Source of the DNA: Amycolatopsis coloradensis
GTDB taxonomy: Bacteria; Actinomycetota; Actinomycetes; Mycobacteriales; Pseudonocardiaceae
DNA: 64,000 nucleotides
Assembly (NCBI RefSeq): GCF_037997115.1
Contig: NZ_CP150484.1
Coordinates: 5,166,126 to 5,230,125, forward strand
Reading direction: 5' to 3'
The notes below the pieces were generated by a model. It was not told where the DNA came from. It ran no database searches and saw nothing but the letters and a program-made list of their open reading frames with translations. Made by a program: the position numbers and the translations under genes. Shown here piece by piece: positions 1 to 9,269 of the stretch (its first letter is position 1; the number at the start of each line of letters is the position of its first letter).

Positions 1-5
1 AGGTA

Positions 6-52
6 GTGAAGGCCTCCTTGCCAACCCTCAGGGTAGGCAAGGAGGCCTTCAC
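6..52. repeat. Hairpin repeat, family A, copy 1
   Basis: Perfect 17-bp stem GTGAAGGCCTCCTTGCC / GGCAAGGAGGCCTTCAC with a 13-base loop. The whole 47-bp unit recurs as its exact reverse complement at 17045-17091, and both copies are followed by a shared GACCGGCC flank. It is a dispersed intergenic repeat that probably also acts as a bidirectional terminator. Confidence 0.85.
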
Positions 53-193
53 GGACCGGCCCGCGGCGGATCCCGAGACCACGGTCGGACCTAGCCGTCC
101 TTGCCGCTCACGAGCGCCGTATGATCGGGATATCGGGGTAGAAACGTGCCCGCCGTACCGGGCACGCGCATACGCGGTGTCGAATGAACCGTC

Positions 194-214
194 ACTCCTT
201 CACTTCGAAGGAGT
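194..214 (+). promoter_or_regulatory. RBS-sequestering hairpin before MFS gene
   Basis: ACTCCTTC (194-201) pairs perfectly with GAAGGAGT (207-214) across a 5-base loop. The right arm contains AAGGAG (208-213), the ribosome binding site 6 bases before the ATG at 220. The folded form would hide the site, so translation may be conditional. The pairing is seen; regulation is inferred. Confidence 0.5.
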
Positions 215-219
215 ACGTG

Positions 220-1626
220 ATGCGTTTCCCTGTCCAAAGCCCCTCCCTGGCCGGGAAATGGCCCGCGTTGGCCGGGCTCTCGGCCGTGTTCCTGGTCGAG
301 ATGCTCGACAACTCGATCCTCAACGTCGCGTTGCCGACCATCGGCCGTGAGCTGTCCGCCTCGACGACCACCCTGCAATGGGTGACCGGCGCCTACTCCG
401 TCGTGTTCGGCGGCCTGATGCCGGCGTTCGGCGCCTTGGCCGATCGGGCAGGAAGGCGCAAGATTATGCTCACCGGACTCGTCCTGCTCGGACTGGCGAG
501 CCTGGCCACGCTGCTCGTCACCTCCGCGTGGCAGCTCATCGCCGTCCGGGCGCTCATGGGTGTCGCGGCCGCGATGACGACGCCGGGATCACTCGCCCTC
601 GCGTTCCGCCTGTTCGACGAAGACGTCCTGCGCGTCCGCGCGACCACGCTGATCTCGACCGTGGGCCTGATCGGCCTCGCCGTCGGCCCCACCGCCGGCG
701 GGCTCGCGCTCACCGTCGCGCCGTGGCAGTCGCTGCTGCTGGTGAACGTGCCGGTCGCCGCGCTCGCGTTCCTCGGCATCCGGGCCGGCATCCCCGCCGA
801 CGAGCCCGCCGACCTGCACCACGATCCGATCGACGTCGCCGGTGCCGTGCTGGGAACCGCGACGATCGTCCTCACGCTGCTCGTCCCGACGCTCTTCGTC
901 GAAGCGGGCACCGCCTCGACCCTGCCTTGGGGTGCCGCCGTTGCCGCGCTCGTCACCGGAACTTGTTTCGTCGTCCGCGAGAAGACCGCCCGGCATCCCT
1001 TGCTCGACCTGGAACTCATCGCCCGCCCGCTCGTGTCCAGCGGCCTGGCGCTCAAAGCCGCGGCGGGGCTGGCGACCGCCGGCCTCGGGTACCTCGTGAC
1101 ACTGCAGCTGCAGTTCGGTCTCGGCTGGTCACCCGCTCAGGCGGCGCTGGGAATGCTGCCCCAAGTCATCGTCCTCATCGCCGGAGGCGCCCTCATCGGC
1201 CCGCTGATCACCCGCGTCGGCCTCGACAAGGCCGCCTGGCTCAGCGCCGCCGCGGTGGTGTGCGGGCTGGCGGTCTACACGGTGTTCGGCGGGCTCAATT
1301 ACGCCTGGATCGCCGTCGCGCTCGCCCTCGTGGCAGCGGGAATGCGCGTGGTCGGTGTCGTGGCGGGCACCAACGTCATGCGCGGCCTGCCCTCGAACCG
1401 GACCACCATCGGAGCCGCGCTCGTCGACACCTCCAGCGAGGTCACCACCGGGATCGGCATCGCGCTCAGCGGCACCATCCTGGCGCTGGTCTTCCCCGGC
1501 GCGTTGACGGTGGCTCAGCGGTCGGCCGACTTCCCGAAGGCGATCACCTGCGCCGGGCTCGCGCTCACCCTGCTGTCCGCGGCCCTCGTCGGGTTCGGCA
1601 TCCTCCGCGGCCGACGTCCCGAATAG
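220..1626 (+). CDS. MFS drug/metabolite exporter, DHA2 (EmrB/QacA) type
   Basis: Proton-driven multidrug or metabolite efflux pump of the inner membrane, 468 residues, almost entirely hydrophobic with many predicted membrane helices. Helix 1 carries the DHA-type motif LDNSILNVALPTI and the loop after helix 2 carries the MFS motif A, GALADRAGRRK. The start at 220 is chosen because AAGGAG lies 6 bases upstream; an in-frame ATG at 184 has no such site. The gene stands alone, ends just before a terminator hairpin, and is convergent with the mannosidase. The substrate cannot be told; no regulator gene is adjacent on the left inside the window. Confidence 0.85.
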   Translation: MRFPVQSPSLAGKWPALAGLSAVFLVEMLDNSILNVALPTIGRELSASTTTLQWVTGAYSVVFGGLMPAFGALADRAGRRKIMLTGLVLLGLASLATLLVTSAWQLIAVRALMGVAAAMTTPGSLALAFRLFDEDVLRVRATTLISTVGLIGLAVGPTAGGLALTVAPWQSLLLVNVPVAALAFLGIRAGIPADEPADLHHDPIDVAGAVLGTATIVLTLLVPTLFVEAGTASTLPWGAAVAALVTGTCFVVREKTARHPLLDLELIARPLVSSGLALKAAAGLATAGLGYLVTLQLQFGLGWSPAQAALGMLPQVIVLIAGGALIGPLITRVGLDKAAWLSAAAVVCGLAVYTVFGGLNYAWIAVALALVAAGMRVVGVVAGTNVMRGLPSNRTTIGAALVDTSSEVTTGIGIALSGTILALVFPGALTVAQRSADFPKAITCAGLALTLLSAALVGFGILRGRRPE

Positions 1627-1677
1627 ACGTGAAGGCCCCCTTCACCGCGCCAGGCGCAATGAAGGGGGCCTTCACGT
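1627..1677. terminator. Hairpin repeat, family B, copy 1 (bidirectional terminator)
   Basis: 18-bp perfect stem ACGTGAAGGCCCCCTTCA / TGAAGGGGGCCTTCACGT with a 15-base loop, sitting exactly between the convergent MFS and mannosidase genes. Related copies are at 34695-34731 and, degenerate, at 61348-61398. Confidence 0.8.
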
Positions 1678-1690
1678 ACTTACCGGAGGA

Positions 1691-4600
1691 CTACAGCTTC
1701 GCGCACTGCCCAGCGGCCGGACCGCGGACGGTGTTCTGCAGGTCGTAGTCCGTCGGGACGGGGGAGTTGGCCGCGCACGCCAGAGGTCCGCCGATCGTGC
1801 TGGCAGTCAGCACCGGCCCCTTGTTGCCCGTCAACGCCACCGGCCCGCCGATCTCGGTCAGCTCGATCGAGACCGACCCGGTCGTCCCGGTGATCGCCAC
1901 CGGACCGCCCACCTTCGTCCGATCCAGCACGACCTGCGCCGCGCCGGTCGCCGTCAACGGCCCGGAAATCGAGCCGCCGCGAACGATCAGGCTCGTACCC
2001 GCCGCCACCGACACCGGACCGGAGATCGTCGCACCGTCCACACAGGTCACGCCGCTCCGCACGGTCAGCGGACCCTTGCGCTCGCCGGTGATCGTCTCCG
2101 TGCATGCCGCGTCGGGCTTGCCCAGCACCTCGAACTCCGACAGCGACGCCTCCCCGCCCGTGGTCGCGGTGACCTCGAGCCGGTAGTAGGCGTAGTGCGC
2201 CGGATTCGCGATCTTGAACGCCCTGGTCTGCTGGCGCCACTGGAACGTCTGGTCGGTCCGCTGATCCGCGACCGCCCACGTCTTCCCGTCGTAGGAGCCC
2301 TTCAGCACCCAGCTCTTCGCGTCACCCGCGCCCTTGCCCGAAGTCAGCGTGTAGAACGAACCCGCCTCGTTCGTCGAAGGCACCTGGTACTGGATCGGCG
2401 CCTTGACCTTCGCCTCGGTCCGCGACGTGTTGTCGAAGAACGCGGCGTCCCCGCCGGAGACCGGCTTGGTCAAGTCGTGCACCGGGGTCGGCACCGCGTC
2501 GCCCTTGGTGATCGACTTCGGCGCGTCGTCCGGGCCGGTACCCCACGACGACGGGTTCGGGCCCATGTCGAAGTCGAGCGTCCCGCCGTTCGCGATCGCC
2601 GAATGCGGCAGCGACGTCGACGTCTGCGTCTTGCCGTTGACCTTCAGACCCTGCACGTAGACGTTCTTCGCACTGTTCTTCGGCGCGTTGACCACGATCT
2701 TCTTGCCGCCGGGCAGGTTCACGGTCGCCTTGGTGAACAGGGGCGAGCCGATCGCGTAATCCGAGCTGCCGACCTGCAGCGGGTAGAAGCCCAGCATGCC
2801 GAACAGCCACCATGCCGACTGCTCGCCGTTGTCCTCGTCACCGCCGTAGCCCTGGCCGAGCTCGCTGCCGACGTACAACCTGGCGAGCGCCTCGCGGACC
2901 TTCGCCTGCGTCTTCGACGGCTGACCCGCGTAGTCGTACATGTAGAGCGTGTGATGCGCGGCCTGGTTGGAATGCGCGTACATGCCCATCCGCACGTCCC
3001 GTGCCTCGGTCATCTCGTGGATGACACCGGGGTAGGTGCCGAACTTGAGACCCTGCTCCGGCTTGGCGAAGAACTCGTCCAATTTGGACGCCAGCCCGGC
3101 CTTGCCGCCGAAGAGGTTCGCCAGGCCCTGTCCGTCCTGCGGCACCGAGAACCGCATGCCGTACGCGTTGGTCTCGGTGTAGTCGATACCCCAGACCTCC
3201 GGGTCGAACTCCTCCTTGCTCCGGGTGAACTCGCCCGCCGCGTCACGGCCCTGGAAGAAGCCGACACTCGGGTCGAACACGTTCACGTACTGCGTCGCCC
3301 GCTCGGTGAAGTACCCGTAGTTGTCCAGGTACTCCTGCTTGCGCGGATCGTTCGCCGGAGCCTCGTCGTGGAGCTTCTTCGACATGTTCGCGATGGCGTT
3401 GTCGTTGACGTAGCCCTCGATCGCCCACGAGAACCCGTGGTCCGCGGTGTTCGGCGCGTACCCGAGGAACGTGCCCTCGTCGATTCCCTTACGTCCGACC
3501 GCGCCGTTCGGCGGGGTCACCGTCGCGTTCTTGATCGCCGAGTCGTAGGCCGACTGGACGTCGAAACCCTTGACTCCCTTGAGATAGGCGTCCGCGAACG
3601 CGGCGTCCGAACTGGTCCCGGTCATCAGATCCGCGTAACCGGGGGAGGACCAGCGCGAAATCCAGCCGCCGTCACGGTACTGCTGCACGAAACCGTCGAC
3701 GAGCTTGCCGGTGGTGTCCGGGCTGAGCAGCGAATACGCCGACCAGACCGTCCGATAGGTGTCCCAGAACCCGTTGTTGACGTAGAACTCGCCGTCGACC
3801 AGTTTCGCCCCGGTCTGCGTCGGGGTGTCCTGACCGGCCTTGGGCGACACCGGGCTCGCGTACTTCTTCACCGGCTTCTCGACGGTGCCGACGTTCTCGA
3901 AGCCCGAGTTCGGGTACAGGAACAGGCGGTACAGGTTGGAGTACAGCGTGATCAGCTGGTCCTTCGAGGCACCTTCGACCTCGACGACCTTGAGCTTCTC
4001 GTCCCACGCGTTCTGCGCGGCGTCGGCGACGGATTCGAGCGTCGCGTTCGGGGCGAGTTCCTGCTCCATGTTCTTCTTCGCCTGGTCCACGCTGATCAGC
4101 GAGGTCGCGATCCGCATGTTCACCGTCTTGTCGGCGCCCGCGTCGAACTTCAGGTAGCCGAGGACGTTGTCCCGCTTCTGGTCGCCCGAACCGGTCGACA
4201 GCTTCGAACCGGCGGTCACCGGCTTGTCGAAGGTGGCGTAGACGAACATCCGGGTGGCCCCGGCGGACAGCCCGCTCTTCACGTCGCTGTACCCGGTGAT
4301 CGCCCGGCCGGCGGGGTCGAGGGTGAGCCCGCCGTTGTTGTTGACGTTGTCGAAGATCAGGTTCGAGTCCGCCCCGGGGAACCTGAAGCGGTACAGCGCC
4401 GCGTGATCGGTCGGCGCGACCTCGGCCTTGATCCCGTTCTCGAAGTCGACACCGTAGTAGTGCGCCCGCGCTGTCTCGTTCGAGTGTTTGAACGGCAGCT
4501 TCCGCGCCTCACGGTCGGGATTCGGCACGCCGGACGCGGTGGAGGGCAGGAACTGGAAGGTCTGCCGGTCCGCCATCCACGGACTCGGCGCGTGACTCGC

Positions 4601-5983
4601 GGAGAACGCCTGCAGCGCCGGGAGGTTTTGCTCGTTGTTGCGCGAGTGGTAGGAGTACATCCAGCTCAACGTGCCCGCGTCGGTCGTCGGGATCCAGAAG
4701 TTGAACCCGTGCGGAACCGCGGTGGCGGGCATGTTGTTGCCCCGCGAGAACGACCCGTTCGACAGCGAGCCGCGAGTGGTGAGCACGTTGTCGGACGGGC
4801 GAAGGCTCGCCGGCGGTGTCGGCGTCGCCGAAACCTTGATGTCGTCCAGCCAGCCCTGCAGCGAACCCGGGCCGTCGGCGTTGTCGTAGCCGACGAGGAT
4901 CCGGTCGATCGTCTTGCCCTTCGCGACCACACCGATCTGCGAGCGCACCAGGTTCCACTGGTTGGTGTACAGCACCTTGCTCGCGCCCTGGCCCTGCGGG
5001 GAGAGCCCGAAACCGTACTGGTCGACCGCGCCGAGCTGGCTCAGGTAGGTGCCGTCGGTGAACGCCAGGTCCACCGCGACGTTCGTGCTCGGGTACTTGA
5101 GGTCGCCGCGGATGAACTCCGGCTGCACCTTGTACGACAGCTCCGAGGTCGCCGCCACCGGGATGTCGACGTCGAAGATCTTGTTGTACGACCAGCCGTG
5201 CCCCTGCGCTTTGTGGCTGCCGGAGTAGCGGAACGCGCGCAGTCCGGTGAACCCGACCCGGTTCTTGCTGGTGTAACCGCTGCCCGGGCCGCTGTCGGTG
5301 AAGCTGCGCATGTTCGGCAGCGCCGGCGGGGCCGGGTCCTCGTTGGCCAGCAGCAGCTCCGAGAGCTGCATGATCGGGCCGCCGTTGTTCTTGGTGACCT
5401 CGAGCCGGAAGAACTTGTACGCGGCGCTCGCGGCGGCGAGCCGGTATTCCTTCTTCTGGAACGGCTCGCTGAACTTCTGCCCGGTCTGCTTGTCCAGATC
5501 GGTCCAGGACCGGCCGTCGGTGGAGCCCTTCAGCGTCCAGTCCTGCGGGTTGCGGTTGTCGAAGTCGTTCGCCGAGGACAACGCGTACCGGGTGATCGAC
5601 GTCGGCTCGGACAGCGTGATCTGCGCCCAGCCGGTCGGGGTCCAGGCCAGCCACTTGGTGTCGGTCGAGCCGTCGACGAGGTTCGCCACCCCCTCGTTGG
5701 GGGTGTTCTCGCTGTTGGCGGAGACCTCGGTGACCTTGCCGCGGATGTCACCGGGGATGGTGGTGGCGTTCGCGCCGTCGACGCCGAAGGCCTTCGGCTT
5801 GCCGGACGGGTCGACGTCGACGGTGTCGCTCCACGTCGGCTGCGGTTCACCTTGCTCGAAAGAAGAGTGGAAATCCGGCGGGAGCTCTTCGGCCGCGGCG
5901 GTGGCAGGGAGGGCCACCAGCCCGGACGCCACCACCGTGGCACTCAGGAGGCCGCAGACCCAAGGTCTGACGCTTCGGGGCAT
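1691..5983 (-). CDS. Secreted GH92 alpha-1,2-mannosidase with discoidin-like domains and C-terminal beta-solenoid
   Basis: Calcium-dependent exo-mannosidase of family GH92, 1430 residues, acting outside the cell on mannan or high-mannose glycans. A signal peptide occupies about residues 1-32 (ending ATAAAEE). An F5/8C-like domain follows (ANLVDGSTDTKW, then DWTLKGSTDGRSW), then the GH92 core with NNGFWDTYRTVWSAY and GGDEDNGEQSAWW, a conserved catalytic region of the family. A second F5/8C-like segment (KSWVLKGSYDGKTW) comes next. The last ~110 residues are repeats ISGPV, GGPVAITG, GGPVALTG and GGPLA, which look like a small beta-solenoid. The start at 5983 gives a clean signal peptide; ATG 6013 in frame is possible and neither has a strong RBS. 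It is divergent from the tannase gene, suggesting a secreted plant/fungal polymer-degrading pair. Confidence 0.9.
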   Translation of the reverse strand: MPRSVRPWVCGLLSATVVASGLVALPATAAAEELPPDFHSSFEQGEPQPTWSDTVDVDPSGKPKAFGVDGANATTIPGDIRGKVTEVSANSENTPNEGVANLVDGSTDTKWLAWTPTGWAQITLSEPTSITRYALSSANDFDNRNPQDWTLKGSTDGRSWTDLDKQTGQKFSEPFQKKEYRLAAASAAYKFFRLEVTKNNGGPIMQLSELLLANEDPAPPALPNMRSFTDSGPGSGYTSKNRVGFTGLRAFRYSGSHKAQGHGWSYNKIFDVDIPVAATSELSYKVQPEFIRGDLKYPSTNVAVDLAFTDGTYLSQLGAVDQYGFGLSPQGQGASKVLYTNQWNLVRSQIGVVAKGKTIDRILVGYDNADGPGSLQGWLDDIKVSATPTPPASLRPSDNVLTTRGSLSNGSFSRGNNMPATAVPHGFNFWIPTTDAGTLSWMYSYHSRNNEQNLPALQAFSASHAPSPWMADRQTFQFLPSTASGVPNPDREARKLPFKHSNETARAHYYGVDFENGIKAEVAPTDHAALYRFRFPGADSNLIFDNVNNNGGLTLDPAGRAITGYSDVKSGLSAGATRMFVYATFDKPVTAGSKLSTGSGDQKRDNVLGYLKFDAGADKTVNMRIATSLISVDQAKKNMEQELAPNATLESVADAAQNAWDEKLKVVEVEGASKDQLITLYSNLYRLFLYPNSGFENVGTVEKPVKKYASPVSPKAGQDTPTQTGAKLVDGEFYVNNGFWDTYRTVWSAYSLLSPDTTGKLVDGFVQQYRDGGWISRWSSPGYADLMTGTSSDAAFADAYLKGVKGFDVQSAYDSAIKNATVTPPNGAVGRKGIDEGTFLGYAPNTADHGFSWAIEGYVNDNAIANMSKKLHDEAPANDPRKQEYLDNYGYFTERATQYVNVFDPSVGFFQGRDAAGEFTRSKEEFDPEVWGIDYTETNAYGMRFSVPQDGQGLANLFGGKAGLASKLDEFFAKPEQGLKFGTYPGVIHEMTEARDVRMGMYAHSNQAAHHTLYMYDYAGQPSKTQAKVREALARLYVGSELGQGYGGDEDNGEQSAWWLFGMLGFYPLQVGSSDYAIGSPLFTKATVNLPGGKKIVVNAPKNSAKNVYVQGLKVNGKTQTSTSLPHSAIANGGTLDFDMGPNPSSWGTGPDDAPKSITKGDAVPTPVHDLTKPVSGGDAAFFDNTSRTEAKVKAPIQYQVPSTNEAGSFYTLTSGKGAGDAKSWVLKGSYDGKTWAVADQRTDQTFQWRQQTRAFKIANPAHYAYYRLEVTATTGGEASLSEFEVLGKPDAACTETITGERKGPLTVRSGVTCVDGATISGPVSVAAGTSLIVRGGSISGPLTATGAAQVVLDRTKVGGPVAITGTTGSVSIELTEIGGPVALTGNKGPVLTASTIGGPLACAANSPVPTDYDLQNTVRGPAAGQCAKL

Positions 5984-6208
5984 CGTTGCACCAATGCTTT
6001 CTCGCGGGGGCATGCTGGGCGCCGCGCAGGCAGGGGGACCGGCGGCGCCAAGAGAGAAAAGCTCGCGTGTGACATCGATGTCAAGACACTCGGACAAACC
6101 TGGCCCGAACTGGACAACCGGATGTCCGGAAACCTGGTGGACAACCGCCGGGGCCGGGGCCAGGGTGAAGAGACGACTGAAGCCGATCCGGGAAACTGGG
6201 GTGGGGAC

Positions 6209-7852
6209 ATGCGGCGGTTGTCCATGCTCGGCGTGGCAGCGCTCATCACGGCAGGCTCGATACTCACGGCTCCGGCGGCCACCGCCGGAGAAACGACGTT
6301 CCGCCCGGTGCGCACCTGCGCCGATCTGGTGCGGACCTATGACATCCCCGGCGCGGTCACGCATGTCGAGACCGCGACCGTGGTGCCGGCGACGGCGACC
6401 GAACCCGAGAACTGCGACGTCCGCGGCTACGTCGAACCTGCGGTGCGGTTCCAGCTCCGGTTGCCCACCAAGACCTACGCGGGCCGGTACCTGCAGTTCG
6501 GCTGCGGCGGGTTCTGCGGGGTGGTCACCACGCCGCCGTTCGCCGATTGCGGCCTCCCGCACGGCGGCGAAGTCGCGGTCGCGGCCACGGACGACGGTCA
6601 CGTCGGCAAGACCCCCGCGGTCGTCGATGACGGCAAGTGGGCCGAGAACGACCAGGCCGCGCGCGACGACTTCGCGTTCCGCGCCCCGCACGTGGTCTCG
6701 AAGGCGTCCAAGCGGTTGATCACGCAGTTCTACGGCGCTCCTCCGAAGAAGTCGTACTTCAGCGGTTGCTCCGACGGCGGCCGCGAGGCGCTGCTGCTCG
6801 CGCAGCGCTATCCGCACGACTTCGACGGCATCATCGCGGGTGCACCGGCCGGATACTGGGGACCACTGCTCGGGGCGTACCAGACCTGGCTCGCCAAGGT
6901 GAACACCGGCGCCGACGGCAAGCCGATCCTGACCGCGGAGAAACTCCCGGCGTTGCACGCCGCCGCACTGTCCTCTTGCGACAAGTCCGACGGGCTCGGC
7001 GACGGCGCCATCGACGACCCGCGCACCTGCCGGTTCGACCCGGTCACGATCGCCTGCCCGCCGGGCACCGACAACGCGGGCTGCCTCACCCCGGCGCAGG
7101 TGGCCGCCACGAAGAAGATCTACGCGCCGCCGACCGACGAACGCGGCCGCAAACTGTATCCGGGCGGCCAGACCGTCGGCTCCGAACTCTCGTGGTACGG
7201 CTGGATCATCCCGTCGCCGGAAACCGGCGGCGTGGCCTTCGCGCAGTCACTCGCCGACAACTACCTGAAGTACATGGCGTACCCGATCGGCACACCGCAT
7301 TCGTCGGTCGAGAAGTTCGCCTTCACCGCCCGCGAATTCGACCGGCTGACCCCGGAAGGCATCCGCTCCAACGCGATGTCGACGGATCTGCGCGAATTCC
7401 GTCGTGCGGGCGGGAAACTCGTGATCTGGCACGGCTGGGCGGATCAGGCGATCCCCGCCGCGGGCAGCATCGACTACTACGAGCGGCTCACCCGGGCCAA
7501 CGGCGGCCCCGCCGCGACGCGGGACTGGGCTCGGCTGTTCATGGTGCCCGCGCTCTACCACTGCGCGACCGGCGACAAGCTGACCGAGTACGACCCGCTG
7601 AAGGAGCTGGTCTCCTGGGTCGAGCGCGGCACCGCGCCGGACCGGACGATCGCCACCGGCCGCGACGCCGACGGCAAGGTCTTCCGCACGCGGCCCGTGT
7701 TCCCGTACCCGCTGCAGGCGAAGTACGACGGCACCGGAAGCGTCGACGACGCGGCCAACTTCGTGCCTGTCCCACCTTTGCGGCCTTCGCGCGATCTTGT
7801 GAACTGGGCGGGGAACGGGCTGTACGGGAAGGCAGGCCCGGTAGCTCCCTAG
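6209..7852 (+). CDS. Secreted tannase/feruloyl esterase family hydrolase
   Basis: Extracellular esterase, 547 residues, cleaving aromatic esters such as feruloyl, galloyl or similar bonds. The signal peptide runs to about residue 27 (APAATAGE). The family's CS-D-HC arrangement is present: GCSDGGRE with Ser188, GWADQAIP with Asp412, and YHC with His451; the cysteines beside Ser and His are expected to pair. Length is normal for the family. The start ATG 6209 follows GTGGGGAC; ATG 6224 is a possible alternative. The gene ends 62 bases before a convergent ABC gene, separated by a strong hairpin. The exact substrate (tannin, ferulate or terephthalate-like ester) is not determinable from the sequence. 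Confidence 0.87.
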   Translation: MRRLSMLGVAALITAGSILTAPAATAGETTFRPVRTCADLVRTYDIPGAVTHVETATVVPATATEPENCDVRGYVEPAVRFQLRLPTKTYAGRYLQFGCGGFCGVVTTPPFADCGLPHGGEVAVAATDDGHVGKTPAVVDDGKWAENDQAARDDFAFRAPHVVSKASKRLITQFYGAPPKKSYFSGCSDGGREALLLAQRYPHDFDGIIAGAPAGYWGPLLGAYQTWLAKVNTGADGKPILTAEKLPALHAAALSSCDKSDGLGDGAIDDPRTCRFDPVTIACPPGTDNAGCLTPAQVAATKKIYAPPTDERGRKLYPGGQTVGSELSWYGWIIPSPETGGVAFAQSLADNYLKYMAYPIGTPHSSVEKFAFTAREFDRLTPEGIRSNAMSTDLREFRRAGGKLVIWHGWADQAIPAAGSIDYYERLTRANGGPAATRDWARLFMVPALYHCATGDKLTEYDPLKELVSWVERGTAPDRTIATGRDADGKVFRTRPVFPYPLQAKYDGTGSVDDAANFVPVPPLRPSRDLVNWAGNGLYGKAGPVAP

Positions 7853-7868
7853 AGGTGTTGGGGCGCGT

Positions 7869-7914
7869 CTCGTAAGTGGTAAGGACGGTTGGAACCGTCC
7901 TTACCACTCACGAG
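7869..7914. terminator. Hairpin repeat, family C (bidirectional terminator)
   Basis: AGTGGTAAGGACGGTT (7875-7890) pairs perfectly with AACCGTCCTTACCACT (7893-7908) across 2 bases. One mismatch further out the stem continues (CTCGT/ACGAG). It lies between convergent genes. Half-copies (CGTGAGTGGCAAGG) occur near 46185 and 46373, and a diverged half near 97-118, so this is a dispersed repeat. Confidence 0.85.
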
Positions 7915-8577
7915 TCAGGAGAGGACGCCGTCCAGCAGTCGTACCCGCCGGTCCGCGATCCGGTGCACCTCGTCGTCGTGCGTCGCCACGATGACCGCGG
8001 CGCCCTCTTCGGCGCAGCGCCGCAACAGCCGAAGCACCCGCGGCGTGCTCCCGGCGTCCAGGTGTGCCGTCGGCTCGTCGGTGAGCAGAACCCGGGGCCG
8101 CCCGCTGACCGCCCTGGCGAGCGCGACCCGTTGCTGCTGCCCGAACGAGACCTCGAGAGGGTAGCGGTCACCGAGATCGCCGATCCCGAGTTCCTCCAGC
8201 AGCTCCGAAACCCGCGTGTGGATTTCTTTCGCGCTGGGCTTGGGAACGTCGGATCGGAGCCGCAGCGGCAGCGCCACGTTCTCCGCGATGGTGAGCTCGT
8301 TCGCGAGGCCGAGCGCTTGCGGCAGGACGGCGCAGGTGTGCCACGGCGGCGCGCCCGCTATCGGGACGCCGTCCAGCAGGACACTGCCCGAATCGGGCGA
8401 GTCGAAACCGCACAGCAGCGCCAGCAGCGCGCTCTTGCCGGAACCCGACCGGCCGGACACGGTGACCAGTTCTCCCGGGGCCACCCGCAGTTCGAGCCCG
8501 CGCAGGACTTCGACGTCCCCGCTGGGATGGGGGAACCGGCGGCGCAACCCGACGGCCTCGAGGGCGGGTTCCGCCAT
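7915..8577 (-). CDS. ABC transporter ATP-binding protein, LolD/MacB type (first of pair)
   Basis: Cytoplasmic ATPase, 220 residues, powering the FtsX-like permease encoded upstream in the same operon. Walker A GRSGSGKS, Walker B RVLLTDEPTAHLD and H-loop ATHDD are intact. The signature is degenerate (EVSFGQQQR instead of LSGGQQQR), so the composite ATP site may be less active than that of its partner. The stop of the preceding ATPase gene overlaps the start (TGATG), implying translational coupling; a GTG one codon earlier is possible. Two different ATPases with one large permease suggest a heterodimeric motor. Confidence 0.85.
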   Translation of the reverse strand: MAEPALEAVGLRRRFPHPSGDVEVLRGLELRVAPGELVTVSGRSGSGKSALLALLCGFDSPDSGSVLLDGVPIAGAPPWHTCAVLPQALGLANELTIAENVALPLRLRSDVPKPSAKEIHTRVSELLEELGIGDLGDRYPLEVSFGQQQRVALARAVSGRPRVLLTDEPTAHLDAGSTPRVLRLLRRCAEEGAAVIVATHDDEVHRIADRRVRLLDGVLS

Positions 8578-9269
8578 CACGGCACGACCTCCCGTTCTTC
8601 GACTTCTTCCAGCCTGCCCTTGTGCATCCGCGCGACCCGGCTGCCGAGTTCGATGAGCCTGTCGTCGTGCGAGGCGACGATGACGGCGAAATCCTGATCC
8701 GCCAGGTACTTCAGGGTGTCGAGCACCCGGTCGGCCGAGCCTTCGTCCAATTGGGACGTCGGCTCGTCGGCGAGCACGACGGTCGAGCGGCGGGCGAGGG
8801 TGCAGCCGAACGCGAGGCGCTGCTGCTGTCCGCCGGACAGTGCGGAGATCCGCCAGCTGCCGGTCCCGCCGAGCCCCAATTGCTCGAGGATGTCGTCAGG
8901 CAGGCACTCGGTCCCGGCCGATTCGGCCGCCGCGCGGAGATTGTCCGCGACGCTCAGATACGCGAGCAGGTTGTCGGTCGGGTTCTGGAACACCAGGCCG
9001 AGATGGTTCCGCCGCAGCGCCCGCCGGTCACGATGCCGCAGCTTGCCGGTTTCGCTGCCTTGGAAGGAGATCGTGCCCCGTACGGGCTGCTCGAAGAGGC
9101 CGAGCGTCCGCAGCAGGGTGGACTTGCCGGAGCCGGACGGCCCCGCCAGCACGGTGATCCCGCGCGCCGGGATGTCGAAGGTGACGTCCTCGACGCCGGT
9201 GACCGTGCCCGCCGGCGTCTGGTAGTCGACGCCGATCCCGCGCAGCCGGAAGATCGGTTTCTCAGGCAC
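8577..9269 (-). CDS. ABC transporter ATP-binding protein, LolD/MacB type (second of pair)
   Basis: Cytoplasmic ATPase, 230 residues. Walker [11 protein letters not shown], signature LSGGQQQRLAFG, Walker B VVLADEPTSQLD and H-loop ASHDD are all canonical. It overlaps the permease gene by 8 bases upstream and the second ATPase gene downstream, so the three genes form one compact operon, permease-ATPase-ATPase. MacB/LolD-type proteins usually energise extrusion of peptides, lipoproteins or antibiotics rather than import. The substrate is unknown. Confidence 0.88.
   Translation of the reverse strand: MPEKPIFRLRGIGVDYQTPAGTVTGVEDVTFDIPARGITVLAGPSGSGKSTLLRTLGLFEQPVRGTISFQGSETGKLRHRDRRALRRNHLGLVFQNPTDNLLAYLSVADNLRAAAESAGTECLPDDILEQLGLGGTGSWRISALSGGQQQRLAFGCTLARRSTVVLADEPTSQLDEGSADRVLDTLKYLADQDFAVIVASHDDRLIELGSRVARMHKGRLEEVEEREVVP

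Noticed and set aside
2195-6208. Very long plus-strand frame antisense to the mannosidase
   Set aside because: Composition is Arg/Val/Leu repeats without domains. Only its last part, from 6209, is a real gene (tannase).
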